Shown here piece after piece: positions 11,431-23,706 of a stretch of DNA of 64,000 nt; the first letter of the stretch is position 1, and each line of letters begins with the position of its first letter. Under the pieces are notes generated by a model. It did no database searches. It had not been told where the DNA came from and saw nothing but the letters and a program-made list of their open reading frames with translations. Source of the stretch: Apoderus coryli (Eukaryota > Arthropoda > Insecta > Coleoptera > Attelabidae); contig OU452198.1 of assembly GCA_911728435.2 (NCBI GenBank), positions 4,154,001-4,218,000 of the forward strand. Direction: 5' to 3'. Made by a program: the position numbers and the translations under genes.

Positions 11431-11790
11431 CCTTTAACCCCCAAAATATTTCTATAAAATTATCTAAGAATACCCTACAAACGTTTCGTAACCACAAAAA
11501 ACATCAAATGCGTCACAAATCAGATTCAAAAATCTCACTTCCCTAAATTTCTAAACCAAAATGCGTCGCAAACCTTTAACCCCCAAAATATTTCTATAAA
11601 ATCATCTAATAATACCCTACGAACGTTTCGTAACCACAAAAAATATCAAATGCGTCACAAATCAGATTCAAAAATCTCACTTCCCTAAATTTCTAAACCA
11701 AAATGCGTCACAAACCTTTAACCCCCAAAATATTTCTATAAAATTATCTAATAATACCCTACGAACGTTTCGTAACCGCAAAAAACATGT
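11431..11790. repeat. 142-bp minisatellite, about 2.5 copies, unit 1
   Basis: Copies start at 11431, 11573 and 11715 with CCTTTAACCCCCAAAATATT; the third is cut after about 75 bp. Copies differ at a few positions only (for example GTCGC/GTCAC). There is no coding potential. Confidence 0.9.
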
Positions 11791-12184
11791 ATGAACCAAC
11801 CGAATTTCTTCAGGACTTTTGGCTAAACGATAAATGACACCAAAAGCCCAATCTTGTCGAATGTGTTTCTCAGTTGAACGGTTTTTATCTCGTCACTCGC
11901 ATATACATCCAAAACAGTAAAGCTAGATTACGCCGCCATCACGGGCATGTTTTACTTTAAATCTGTTGTTACTTATCTCACTTGACTGATGAATATCTTT
12001 AACGTAAAATATTGTTCTGAATAGGTGGAAACATCAATCAGGCTCATATTTCTTCAAATATACATACAGCTCTCGGTGGCGGCTTGGCATATGAAGCAAG
12101 TGAGGCAACGCTTCATATAAATAATCAGTAAAATGAATAATAATAATAATATTTAATGTCTAACAGGCTTGCGCCCAATTACAA

Positions 12185-12304
12185 CATTAATATAATAATA
12201 ATAATAATCCCTTTATTTGCAACACAATACATAATTATACAATTACAGTATAAAGCAAACAAAAAAAAAAACAAGTATAAAGCATTGCAAAATGACAATC
12301 AAGT
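12185..12304. repeat. 120-bp junction filler between units 1 and 2
   Basis: This segment is present at both internal junctions but absent from both outer edges of the array. It contains a TAA repeat followed by a TTTATTTGCAAC stretch; on the minus strand this reads as an AATAAA-like signal followed by a TTA repeat, as in the 3' ends of LINEs elsewhere in this window (for example 44905 and 32630). I infer a LINE 3' tail captured at the breakpoint. Confidence 0.6.
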
Positions 12305-12541
12305 AAATTTTGTCTATCTAGTAGATACAATACCGATGTCCGAATGATGAACTTTTATAAATTATTAATCAGCGAAAAATACTCTTAGTTCAACCGGATG
12401 CAATATTTTTATTACAATATCCGGGTGTGACAATAGCTAGCTAGCTGCTTACATTTCCTATGTTTCGATTGATTTAGTTCTATCCAGAGGATGTTTACAG
12501 TGTTCTGGAGAGTTCTAATATGCGTTAATTATTATTTTCAG

Positions 12542-12646
12542 TCACATGCTACTTACATGAGCCACCGAGAACATCTGTACGGTTTGGAACGTCCTCTCCC
12601 CGAGAAGCGACCTGTTAAACGGAAAGTATTCGAAGATGAGTTATAA
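12542..12646 (+). pseudogene. Second copy of the KDM4 terminal exon
   Basis: The 105 bp here are identical to 6614-6718, including the stop codon, and are preceded by the same pyrimidine-poor TTTTCAG acceptor. It could be used as an alternative last exon, giving the same protein with a different 3' UTR, or it could be a silent duplicate. Upstream Tudor exons are not duplicated with it. Confidence 0.85.
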
Positions 12647-13521
12647 TATCTATCGATTACTTAATTGTTACTAATCGATAGTCATTAATATTATTTGTTT
12701 GACGATAGTTGTCAAACTTGATAGCTTTTGTGTTAATTATTATTTTGTGAGAAGACTGATTGCGAAAGAACTGTTTGAAGGTGTTTTACTGAAAGGAAAA
12801 CATTGTGCGGTTTCTAATTTATATTTTCCTACTTTGTATTTATTAATGAAGCAAAAAATTGGTGTCTTTTTCAAATGGTATTGAACGGTTTCGAATGTTT
12901 TTTTTTTTAATATATTTTTCTCTTAGTAAATAATGTACTATTATGATATTTTATAGGGAAATTTGTATAGGATTTTGAGTTTTAAATTAAAAATTTTTTT
13001 TTTTTTTATTATGAATTTTATGCGGAATATTATTTTAAAAAGGACGTGTGTTGATTAATACGTTTGTAAATTACACAATATTTGATATTCAAAAGCTTTT
13101 TATCGATAAATTATTATTTATGAAATTATTTATTAATCAAGACACAATTTGAATTCAGTTCTTGTTTCTAATGAAGACTAAACTGAACTGAATAATTTGA
13201 TAGAGAAAAAATTACAGAGAATAAAGAGCAGACACTTTAGAAGGTTCTTATAGTTTTGACTTTAACTTTTAATAAATAAGTTTTTTAGGTACTTGGCATC
13301 AAATCTGGTTCTTTTATTATTAGAGAAAATGGTTTAGTTGTTAGATTTTGCTTGTCTAAAAACGAAAAGTGAAGGATACCATAGTAGTTGCGCGTCTTGC
13401 TTTGCCTGCCAAATTTGACATGTGTATTAAAAATGTCAAAAAGTATTCTGTATTAAAATTTTCGAAAATTTTGACTAGACTTGTATATTAGCTTCTACGT
13501 ATCGAAGCAACATTATTTTTG

Positions 13522-14194
13522 ATGAAAGATAATTTAATGGCAAAGCGGACTGAAATGCTGGTTTTACCTACACAAGGAATTTTGTTTAATTTAGCAGGGC
13601 CCCAGTCTAATTCAATAGAACCAGACCCAGGCATGGGTCGACAGATACTGACGAATTCGTTTCGCTCTTGTTATGAGCTCGTCAGAGTACCATAGTCGTT
13701 GCCCATCTACAAATATCGGCCTGGATTTAAGCACAATAGGATATACAGCAGTAGACACATGTAAACACGTATCATCTACATGTACATAGTAATGCATATC
13801 CTATACCATGCAGAGGCCGAAGAAACTCAATGTATAGGTAGAAGCAGTCGTATAAATAGAAATAAAAATAGTATGAACACAAAACGCTTTTATTTATATT
13901 TATTTATATTTATACGCCTGGTTCTACCTAGGCATTGAGTTTGTTCGGCCTCTGCATCGTATAGGATATGCATTACTATGTACATGTAGATGATACGTGT
14001 TTACATGTGTCTACTGTTGTGTATCCTATTGTGCTTAAATGCCGGCCGATATTTGTAGATGGGCAACGACTATGTCGACCCATGCCTCGGTCTGGTTCTA
14101 TTGAATTAGACTGGGGCCCTGCTAAATTAAACAAAATTCCTTGTGTAGGTAAAACCAACATTTTTGTCCGCTTTGCCATTAAATTATCTTTCAT
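13522..14194. mobile_element. Near-palindromic foldback element with ribozyme, unit 2
   Basis: Copy of the element at 7581. Here the left arm also keeps the outermost ATGAAAGATAATTTAATGG, matching the end of the right arm, so the arms are better preserved than in unit 1. Confidence 0.7.
13644..13691 (-). ncRNA. Type I hammerhead ribozyme, unit 2
   Basis: Identical to the unit 1 ribozyme in core, stems and loops, on the minus strand. Flanking sequence differs slightly. Confidence 0.85.
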
Positions 14195-14292
14195 TTATTA
14201 TATTTACGGACACGAAATCCTTTTAATTATATTTGATTTTAGATAATTTGTTAAACTAATGCCTATTTACGCAAATATTTTTACTACAACTA

Positions 14293-14790
14293 CAATGCAA
14301 CTTCTTTACTCCGGACGAGCACGTGCAGCAATGATACTCCGGGCGCCGATTTTTTTTCTTCGGATTCTAATTCGTAAGAAGGCCAGCGCGGCGGTGTCAG
14401 TTCGCCTGCCTCAGTAATCGCGTAATATTTAGAGTATAGCAATGTCTAAAAGAAAATCCGAAATAATAAACCGAATTGAAGCAGGAGAAAGTGTCAGATC
14501 TATTGCTGCTAAATATGGAGTTGGAAAATCTACAACATACGATGTAGGTAAAAATATGGAAAAGCAAACATAATTTATTGGATGTTTAGAATCTTTCATC
14601 GCCAATTACATCCTTAATGAAGATTTCAGAGCGAGTTCTGGAGGCTTCAGGAATTTAAAGACAGATTTGGTAAAAGACACCAGAGTATTTGCGAGGAATC
14701 GCTGTCTAGCAACGTTAATGTAAAAACTACTGATTCATTAATTCGGACACACTTCTTACAGTTAATTGTCCGGCTAAAGAAGTTGTACTG
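14293..14790 (+). mobile_element. Internally deleted Tigger/pogo-like element, unit 2
   Basis: Copy of the element at 8346, with the same HTH start (variant MSKRKSEIINRIEAGESVRS) and the same terminal repeats and TA flanks. It keeps a short segment (LESFIANYILNEDFRASS) missing from unit 1. Confidence 0.75.
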
Positions 14791-15065
14791 TATTCATTTT
14801 GCGTGCAAAACTGATATACACAGTCCACAGTACTCACTCATTGATGCAAGGTTTATTTGTAAGAGTATGCTTCATTTTTGGTTTTTGGACAAGCAAAAAC
14901 TGCGTAATTAAATTTCCCTTTTCTCTAATATTAAAAGAAACCATTTGATTTTCTGCCCTAGGGAAGAAAACAATGTCAATGTCAAAATCATTGTTGTCAT
15001 ATTAAAATCAACACGGATTTTCTTGTGCGTGATCTGACAGTTTTTAAAATTACCTATTTAATAAA

Positions 15066-16031
15066 GCCCGGTTTAGCCAACGTTTTATGTATAACGCAGT
15101 GAATATAATTTTGTGTGTAATAACAAAAGCGAGCGTTTATCCAACATATAGTCGTAAAAACAAGCATAACCAAAGTGCCGAGTCAATCAAAATCTATGTT
15201 ACAAAACATTTAAAACAATTTTGTAATTTTGTCCACAATTTTGCATCATACTTCATAGATCTCCTATGTTATGTAACACAAAATGTATAATATACATTCA
15301 GCAGTTTTATTTTTAAAGGTGTTGTGTACACTTTCGATACCGATACCTAAGAGTATCGATACTTTTTAGACAAGTATCGGTAGAATCCATACTTGGCAAA
15401 AATTACGGGTATCGGAATCGTTAATTTTTACTATTTCCTCATCCCTAGTTACTTCCTTTTCTTCAATTATATGGCCTGAACTTCTGGGTTATTCGGTCAG
15501 ATTAGGGAACACCCGTTACCTCGACAGGTGCGTGTACTAGGAGAAAAAAAAAGTAGAAGTCCTCAGCAAAGTGAATCTGGGTGAGATCCCATAACTTCTA
15601 CTTTACACAAAAATACAACTTTAGGGAGCAATCCTCTGTTTTAGTCACAAGGACTCGGCCGTAGTCGTCGGCTTTCGGAAACGTTATTGCGGGAAATTCA
15701 AACTACGGCATAATTTTGTTCATAGGAGAGACATAATAATAATATTTTCATAATTTATATCATAAAGTTAATGAAATTTCAATTATTATATATATATAAT
15801 ATGCGGTTATGTCAATAGTTTGAATTTTCTCGCAATAACATGATTCCGAACGCCGACGACTATAGCCGAGGCTGTCGCTATTCTTACTACAACATTCAAA
15901 GTTATGACTATTACAAATCATAACAACTTGTAAACGGTACCATTTGACATAATGTATTTTAACTAGTTGTGCTTGTGACTATGACTATACACTAATCATA
16001 TTCTTATGCTTATTCGTTGGCTAAACCAGCC
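15066..16031. mobile_element. TIR element with nested hairpins, unit 2
   Basis: Copy of the element at 9107. Private changes here (for example ATTACGGG where units 1 and 3 have ATGACGGG) make it the odd one out of the three copies in this part. Confidence 0.5.
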
Positions 16032-16139
16032 TTTAGACGACAGTTTGATTTTGAATAACTGCTTGTTGGTTTCAGTTTGAAATTTTTAATTATTGTGCTA
16101 ATGCTAGCTTATTAGCTGTCCTCGCTTCGCTCGGGCGAT

Positions 16140-16530
16140 CTAAGTAGCCACGGGCAGGCGTGAGTTTATTGTTTCTTTTACCTTCTGGACTTCACTAATA
16201 AATTTTAATTTCACATTCATTAATTTGTTGAGAATAGTCAATTTTATGGGTACAAATCTATGGTAATAAAAACCGTACGGTACTCTCCACTCATACTGTA
16301 TATGATGCGTCTTGTTTGCAGAGATTAGTGTGATTAGTTCGTGTAACTTCTCTAGAAAACCAAAAACTACTTCTAATTTTCTTTGCATAGGTTTTATTGG
16401 TAATAGTTTCAAAGGAACGACTTTGACTTAAAACACGCAGTACCTGATTAAATACTTTAGGAACCGTTTCTGTTGCTTTATTACCGTGGTCAGGATGTGA
16501 CACCCTGGGTGTATTTTTCAGGTCAGGTTC
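16140..16530 (-). pseudogene. Broken ORF with J-domain-like HPD motif, unit 2
   Basis: On the minus strand one frame reads NTPRVSHPDHGNKATETVPK and then VFNQVLRVLSQ; the HPD followed by a helix with FNQV and LS is reminiscent of helices II-III of a DnaJ J domain. After a frameshift around 16400 a second frame continues to a stop at 16140 with EWRVPYGFYYHRFVPIKL and basic residues. The combined shape looks like a decayed gene, not random sequence, but I cannot name it and the J-domain likeness is weak. Confidence 0.4.
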
Positions 16531-17385
16531 TAAATAATTCCATTAGGTTTTCTATTAGACAATACTTAAGTGATTTTAATATAGTTTCAAACGCAAACTT
16601 CCCAAGTTTCTCTATAATAATAATGAAAATCCCTTAATACACGATAAGTTTAAACTATGAAAAAAGGTCACACTGCTTTTGTGTTTTAAGCATTGACAAT
16701 GTTCTGTGTATTTATTATTCATTAACCTTTAGTATTGTGTAAAAAAATTATGTGATGATTTGCTTTGTCTTAATTATTATCAATCTGTATTAATTAGTTA
16801 CTAGTATCGTATCTACTGTTTCAGAGTTATTCTTTCTTTATTTTTTTTATTAGACTAGTTAGGTATTTTTGTGTGTGATATTTAAAATAAAACTTTTTGA
16901 CATAGTATGTATTTATTTTGTGACATAATAATGAATTGGTGTGTTATAAAGAGACAAAGTTATATAAATATATATATGTGATTCCTCTTTTTATAACATA
17001 CGCTATTATATAATCTAGTACAGTCATCTTACTTTGTTGTAAAAATTGTAAAAAGTTACTATTAAAATAATAATTAATTATGTTGTTAGTCTCAATGCAA
17101 AATAAAATAAGTTCACACTAAAATTGTTTGATTTTGTTGTCTGTCGGTGATGCGCATTCACAGGATCGATGATTGCCTCAAATTTCTCGAGAATTATAGG
17201 GGCAAATATCAAAAGTGACCTATCGATGTAAAGCAGATAAATAATGCTTTAAAATGACACTCGACTCCTACTGCTATTTGAAATTTTAGCGGTTGTGTCC
17301 ACCCCTATCACAAGGCTTAAGCGAATTCAACCAAAAACTAATGGGTTCATCCTAGGACTCCCCCTAACATGAGTTTACTATTGAA

Positions 17386-17745
17386 CCTTTAACCCCCAAA
17401 ATATTTCTATAAAATTATCTAAGAATACCCTACAAACGTTTCGTAACCACAAAAAACATCAAATGCGTCACAAATCAGATTCAAAAATCTCACTTCCCTA
17501 AATTTCTAAACCAAAATGCGTCGCAAACCTTTAACCCCCAAAATATTTCTATAAAATCATCTAATAATACCCTACGAACGTTTCGTAACCACAAAAAATA
17601 TCAAATGCGTCACAAATCAGATTCAAAAATCTCACTTCCCTAAATTTCTAAACCAAAATGCGTCACAAACCTTTAACCCCCAAAATATTTCTATAAAATT
17701 ATCTAATAATACCCTACGAACGTTTCGTAACCGCAAAAAACATGT
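17386..17745. repeat. 142-bp minisatellite, about 2.5 copies, unit 2
   Basis: Same minisatellite as at 11431, same copy number and same variants. Confidence 0.9.
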
Positions 17746-18139
17746 ATGAACCAACCGAATTTCTTCAGGACTTTTGGCTAAACGATAAATGACACCAAAA
17801 GCCCAATCTTGTCGAATGTGTTTCTCAGTTGAACGGTTTTTATCTCGTCACTCGCATATACATCCAAAACAGTAAAGCTAGATTACGCCGCCATCACGGG
17901 CATGTTTTACTTTAAATCTGTTGTTACTTATCTCACTTGACTGATGAATATCTTTAACGTAAAATATTGTTCTGAATAGGTGGAAACATCAATCAGGCTC
18001 ATATTTCTTCAAATATACATACAGCTCTCGGTGGCGGCTTGGCATATGAAGCAAGTGAGGCAACGCTTCATATAAATAATCAGTAAAATGAATAATAATA
18101 ATAATATTTAATGTCTAACAGGCTTGCGCCCAATTACAA

Positions 18140-18259
18140 CATTAATATAATAATAATAATAATCCCTTTATTTGCAACACAATACATAATTATACAATTA
18201 CAGTATAAAGCAAACAAAAAAAAAAACAAGTATAAAGCATTGCAAAATGACAATCAAGT
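18140..18259. repeat. 120-bp junction filler between units 2 and 3
   Basis: Same filler as at 12185-12304, with no visible differences. Sharing it implies that one original junction was formed once and then copied when the array grew from two to three units. Confidence 0.6.
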
Positions 18260-18496
18260 AAATTTTGTCTATCTAGTAGATACAATACCGATGTCCGAAT
18301 GATGAACTTTTATAAATTATTAATCAGCGAAAAATACTCTTAGTTCAACCGGATGCAATATTTTTATTACAATATCCGGGTGTGACAATAGCTAGCTAGC
18401 TGCTTACATTTCCTATGTTTCGATTGATTTAGTTCTATCCAGAGGATGTTTACAGTGTTCTGGAGAGTTCTAATATGCGTTAATTATTATTTTCAG

Positions 18497-18601
18497 TCAC
18501 ATGCTACTTACATGAGCCACCGAGAACATCTGTACGGTTTGGAACGTCCTCTCCCCGAGAAGCGACCTGTTAAACGGAAAGTATTCGAAGATGAGTTATA
18601 A
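18497..18601 (+). pseudogene. Third copy of the KDM4 terminal exon
   Basis: Identical in all 105 bp and in its splice acceptor to the copies at 6614 and 12542. There is no neighbouring Tudor or JmjC exon. The exact sequence preservation fits either a recent duplication, conversion between units, or both. Confidence 0.85.
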
Positions 18602-19476
18602 TATCTATCGATTACTTAATTGTTACTAATCGATAGTCATTAATATTATTTGTTTGACGATAGTTGTCAAACTTGATAGCTTTTGTGTTAATTATTATTT
18701 TGTGAGAAGACTGATTGCGAAAGAACTGTTTGAAGGTGTTTTACTGAAAGGAAAACATTGTGCGGTTTCTAATTTATATTTTCCTACTTTGTATTTATTA
18801 ATGAAGCAAAAAATTGGTGTCTTTTTCAAATGGTATTGAACGGTTTCGAATGTTTTTTTTTTTAATATATTTTTCTCTTAGTAAATAATGTACTATTATG
18901 ATATTTTATAGGGAAATTTGTATAGGATTTTGAGTTTTAAATTAAAAATTTTTTTTTTTTTTATTATGAATTTTATGCGGAATATTATTTTAAAAAGGAC
19001 GTGTGTTGATTAATACGTTTGTAAATTACACAATATTTGATATTCAAAAGCTTTTTATCGATAAATTATTATTTATGAAATTATTTATTAATCAAGACAC
19101 AATTTGAATTCAGTTCTTGTTTCTAATGAAGACTAAACTGAACTGAATAATTTGATAGAGAAAAAATTACAGAGAATAAAGAGCAGACACTTTAGAAGGT
19201 TCTTATAGTTTTGACTTTAACTTTTAATAAATAAGTTTTTTAGGTACTTGGCATCAAATCTGGTTCTTTTATTATTAGAGAAAATGGTTTAGTTGTTAGA
19301 TTTTGCTTGTCTAAAAACGAAAAGTGAAGGATACCATAGTAGTTGCGCGTCTTGCTTTGCCTGCCAAATTTGACATGTGTATTAAAAATGTCAAAAAGTA
19401 TTCTGTATTAAAATTTTCGAAAATTTTGACTAGACTTGTATATTAGCTTCTACGTATCGAAGCAACATTATTTTTG

Positions 19477-20149
19477 ATGAAAGATAATTTAATGGCAAAG
19501 CGGACTGAAATGCTGGTTTTACCTACACAAGGAATTTTGTTTAATTTAGCAGGGCCCCAGTCTAATTCAATAGAACCAGACCCAGGCATGGGTCGACAGA
19601 TACTGACGAATTCGTTTCGCTCTTGTTATGAGCTCGTCAGAGTACCATAGTCGTTGCCCATCTACAAATATCGGCCTGGATTTAAGCACAATAGGATATA
19701 CAGCAGTAGACACATGTAAACACGTATCATCTACATGTACATAGTAATGCATATCCTATACCATGCAGAGGCCGAAGAAACTCAATGTATAGGTAGAAGC
19801 AGTCGTATAAATAGAAATAAAAATAGTATGAACACAAAACGCTTTTATTTATATTTATTTATATTTATACGCCTGGTTCTACCTAGGCATTGAGTTTGTT
19901 CGGCCTCTGCATCGTATAGGATATGCATTACTATGTACATGTAGATGATACGTGTTTACATGTGTCTACTGTTGTGTATCCTATTGTGCTTAAATGCCGG
20001 CCGATATTTGTAGATGGGCAACGACTATGTCGACCCATGCCTCGGTCTGGTTCTATTGAATTAGACTGGGGCCCTGCTAAATTAAACAAAATTCCTTGTG
20101 TAGGTAAAACCAACATTTTTGTCCGCTTTGCCATTAAATTATCTTTCAT
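19477..20149. mobile_element. Near-palindromic foldback element with ribozyme, unit 3
   Basis: Copy of the element at 13522, same arm limits and same loss of the ribozyme block from the right arm. Confidence 0.7.
19599..19646 (-). ncRNA. Type I hammerhead ribozyme, unit 3
   Basis: Identical to the copies at 7697 and 13644, minus strand, core and GUC cleavage site intact. Confidence 0.85.
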
Positions 20150-20247
20150 TTATTATATTTACGGACACGAAATCCTTTTAATTATATTTGATTTTAGATA
20201 ATTTGTTAAACTAATGCCTATTTACGCAAATATTTTTACTACAACTA

Positions 20248-20745
20248 CAATGCAACTTCTTTACTCCGGACGAGCACGTGCAGCAATGATACTCCGGGCG
20301 CCGATTTTTTTTCTTCGGATTCTAATTCGTAAGAAGGCCAGCGCGGCGGTGTCAGTTCGCCTGCCTCAGTAATCGCGTAATATTTAGAGTATAGCAATGT
20401 CTAAAAGAAAATCCGAAATAATAAACCGAATTGAAGCAGGAGAAAGTGTCAGATCTATTGCTGCTAAATATGGAGTTGGAAAATCTACAACATACGATGT
20501 AGGTAAAAATATGGAAAAGCAAACATAATTTATTGGATGTTTAGAATCTTTCATCGCCAATTACATCCTTAATGAAGATTTCAGAGCGAGTTCTGGAGGC
20601 TTCAGGAATTTAAAGACAGATTTGGTAAAAGACACCAGAGTATTTGCGAGGAATCGCTGTCTAGCAACGTTAATGTAAAAACTACTGATTCATTAATTCG
20701 GACACACTTCTTACAGTTAATTGTCCGGCTAAAGAAGTTGTACTG
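20248..20745 (+). mobile_element. Internally deleted Tigger/pogo-like element, unit 3
   Basis: Copy of the element at 14293 with no evident differences in the HTH-coding part. Confidence 0.75.
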
Positions 20746-21020
20746 TATTCATTTTGCGTGCAAAACTGATATACACAGTCCACAGTACTCACTCATTGAT
20801 GCAAGGTTTATTTGTAAGAGTATGCTTCATTTTTGGTTTTTGGACAAGCAAAAACTGCGTAATTAAATTTCCCTTTTCTCTAATATTAAAAGAAACCATT
20901 TGATTTTCTGCCCTAGGGAAGAAAACAATGTCAATGTCAAAATCATTGTTGTCATATTAAAATCAACACGGATTTTCTTGTGCGTGATCTGACAGTTTTT
21001 AAAATTACCTATTTAATAAA

Positions 21021-21984
21021 GCCCGGTTTAGCCAACGTTTTATGTATAACGCAGTGAATATAATTTTGTGTGTAATAACAAAAGCGAGCGTTTATCCAAC
21101 ATATAGTCGTAAAAACAAGCATAACCAAAGTGCCGAGTCAATCAAAATCTATGTTACAAAACATTTAAAACAATTTTGTAATTTTGTCCACAATTTTGCA
21201 TCATACTTCATAGATCTCCTATGTTATGTAACACAAAATGTATAATATACATTCAGCAGTTTTATTTTTAAAGGTGTTGTGTACACTTTCGATACCGATA
21301 CCTAAGAGTATCGATACTTTTTAGACAAGTATCGGTAGAATCCATACTTGGCAAAAATGACGGGTATCGGAATCGTTAATTTTTACTATTTCCTCATCCC
21401 TAGTGACTTCCTCTTCTTCAATTATATGGCCTGAACTTCTGGGTAATTCGGCCAGATTAGGGAACACCCGTTACCTCGACAGGTGCGTGTACTAGGAGAA
21501 AAAAAAAGTAGAAGTCCTCAGCAAAGTGAATCTGGGTGAGATCCCATAACTTCTACTTTACACAAAAATACAACTTTAGGGAGCAATCCTCTGTTTTAGT
21601 CACAAGGACTCGGCCGTAGTCGTCGGCTTTCGGAAACGTTATTGCGGGAAATTCAAACTACGGCATAATTTTGTTCATAGGAGAGACATAATAATAATAT
21701 TTTCATAATTTATATCATAAAGTTAATGAAATTTCAATTATTATATATATAATATGCGATTATGTCAATAGTTTGAATTTTCTCGCAAAAACATGATTCC
21801 GAACGGCGACGACTATAGCCGAGGCTGTCGCTATTCTTACTACAACATTCAAAGTTATGACTATTACAAATCATAACAACTTGTAAACGGTACCATTTGA
21901 CATAATGTATTTTAACTAGTTGTGCTTGTGACTATGACTATACACTAATCATATTCTTATGCTTATTCGTTGGCTAAACCAGCC
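21021..21984. mobile_element. TIR element with nested hairpins, unit 3
   Basis: Copy of the element at 9107. In the middle it agrees with unit 1, but at its right end (TTCGTTGGC) it agrees with unit 2. Confidence 0.5.
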
Positions 21985-22094
21985 TTTTGACGACAGTTTG
22001 ATTTTGAATAACTGCTTGTTGGTTTCAGTTTGAAATTTTTAATTATTGTGCTAATGCTAGCTTATTAGCTGTCCTCGCTTCGCTCGGGCGATCT

Positions 22095-22485
22095 AAGTAG
22101 CCACGGGCAGGCGTGAGTTTATTGTTTCTTTTACCTTCTGGACTTCACTAATAAATTTTAATTTCACATTCATTAATTTGTTGAGAATAGTCAATTTTAT
22201 ATGGGTACAAATCTATGGTAATAAAAACCGTACGGTACTCTCCGCTCATACTGTATATGATGCGTCTTGTTTGCAGATATTAGTGTGTTTAGTTCATGTA
22301 ACTCCCAACTTCTCTAGAAAACCAAAAACTACTTCTAATTTTCTTTGCATAGGTTTTATTGGTAATAGTTTCAAAGGAGCGACTTTGACTTAAAACACGC
22401 AGTACCTGATTAAATACTTTAGGAACCGTTTCTGTTGCTTTATTACCGTGGTCAGGATGTGACACCCTGGGTGTATTTTTCAGGT
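22095..22485 (-). pseudogene. Broken ORF with J-domain-like HPD motif, unit 3
   Basis: Copy of the unit 2 pseudogene with small indels (for example an extra AT near 22200 and CTCCCAA near 22303) that break the frame differently. Confidence 0.35.
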
Positions 22486-23348
22486 CAGGTTCTAAACAAT
22501 TCCATTAGGTTTTCTATTAGACAATACTTAAGTGATTTTTAATATAGTTTCAAACGCAAACTTCCCAAGTTTCTCTATAATAATAATGAAAATCCCTTAA
22601 TACACGATAAGTTTAAACTATGAAAAAAGGTCACACTGCTTTTGTGTTTTAAGCATTGACAATGTTCTGTGTATTTATTATTCATTAACCTTTAGTATTG
22701 TGTAAAAAAATTATGTGATGATTTGCTTTGTCTTAATTATTATCAATCTGTATTAATTAGTTACTAGTATCGTATCTACTGTTTCAGAGTTATTCTTTCT
22801 TTATTTTTTTTATTAGACTAGTTAGGTATTTTTGTGTGTGATATTTAAAATAAAACTTTTTGACATAGTATGTATTTATTTTGTGACATAATAATGAATT
22901 GGTGTGTTATAAAGGGACAAAGTTATATAAATATATATATATGTGATTCCTCTTTTTATAACATACGCTATTATATAATCTAGTACAGTCATCTTACTTT
23001 GTTGTAAAAATTGTAAAAAGTTACTATTAAAATAATAATTAATTATGTTGTTAGTCTCAATGCAAAATAAAATAAGTTCACACTAAAATTGTTTGATTTT
23101 GTTGTCTGTCGGTGATGCGCATTCACAGGATCGATGATTGCCTCAAATTTCTCGAGAATTATAGGGGCAAATATCAAAAGTGACCTATCGATGTAAAGCA
23201 GATAAATAATGCTTTAAAATGACACTCGACTCCTACTGCTATTTGAAATTTTAGCGGTTGTGTCCACCCCTATCACAAGGCTTAAGCGAATTCAACCAAA
23301 AACTAATGGGTTCATCCTAGGACTCCCCCTAACATGAGTTTACTATTG

Positions 23349-23706
23349 AACCTTTAACCCCCAAAATATTTCTATAAAATTATCTAAGAATACCCTACAA
23401 ACGTTTCGTAACCACAAAAAACATCAAATGCGTCACAAATCAGATTCAAAAATCTCACTTCCCTAAATTTCTAAACCAAAATGCGTCGCAAACCTGTAAC
23501 CCCCAAAATATTTCTATAAAATCATCTAATAATACCCTACGAACGTTTCGTAACCACAAAAAATATCAAATGCGTCACAAATCAGATTCAAAAATCTCAC
23601 TTCCCTAAATTTCTAAACCAAAATGCGTCACAAACCTTTAACCCCCAAAATATTTCTATAAAATTATCTAATAATACCCTACGAACGTTTCGTAACCGCA
23701 AAAAAC
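23349..23706. repeat. 142-bp minisatellite, about 2.5 copies, unit 3
   Basis: Same minisatellite as at 11431. One private change (CCTGTAACC) marks this copy. Confidence 0.9.

Noticed and set aside
11431..11790. CRISPR-like array
   Set aside because: Repeats are contiguous 142-bp monomers without spacers, in a eukaryotic genome.
12156..12347. Open frame across the junction filler
   Set aside because: Created by the unit junction and the TAA repeat; no coding signal.
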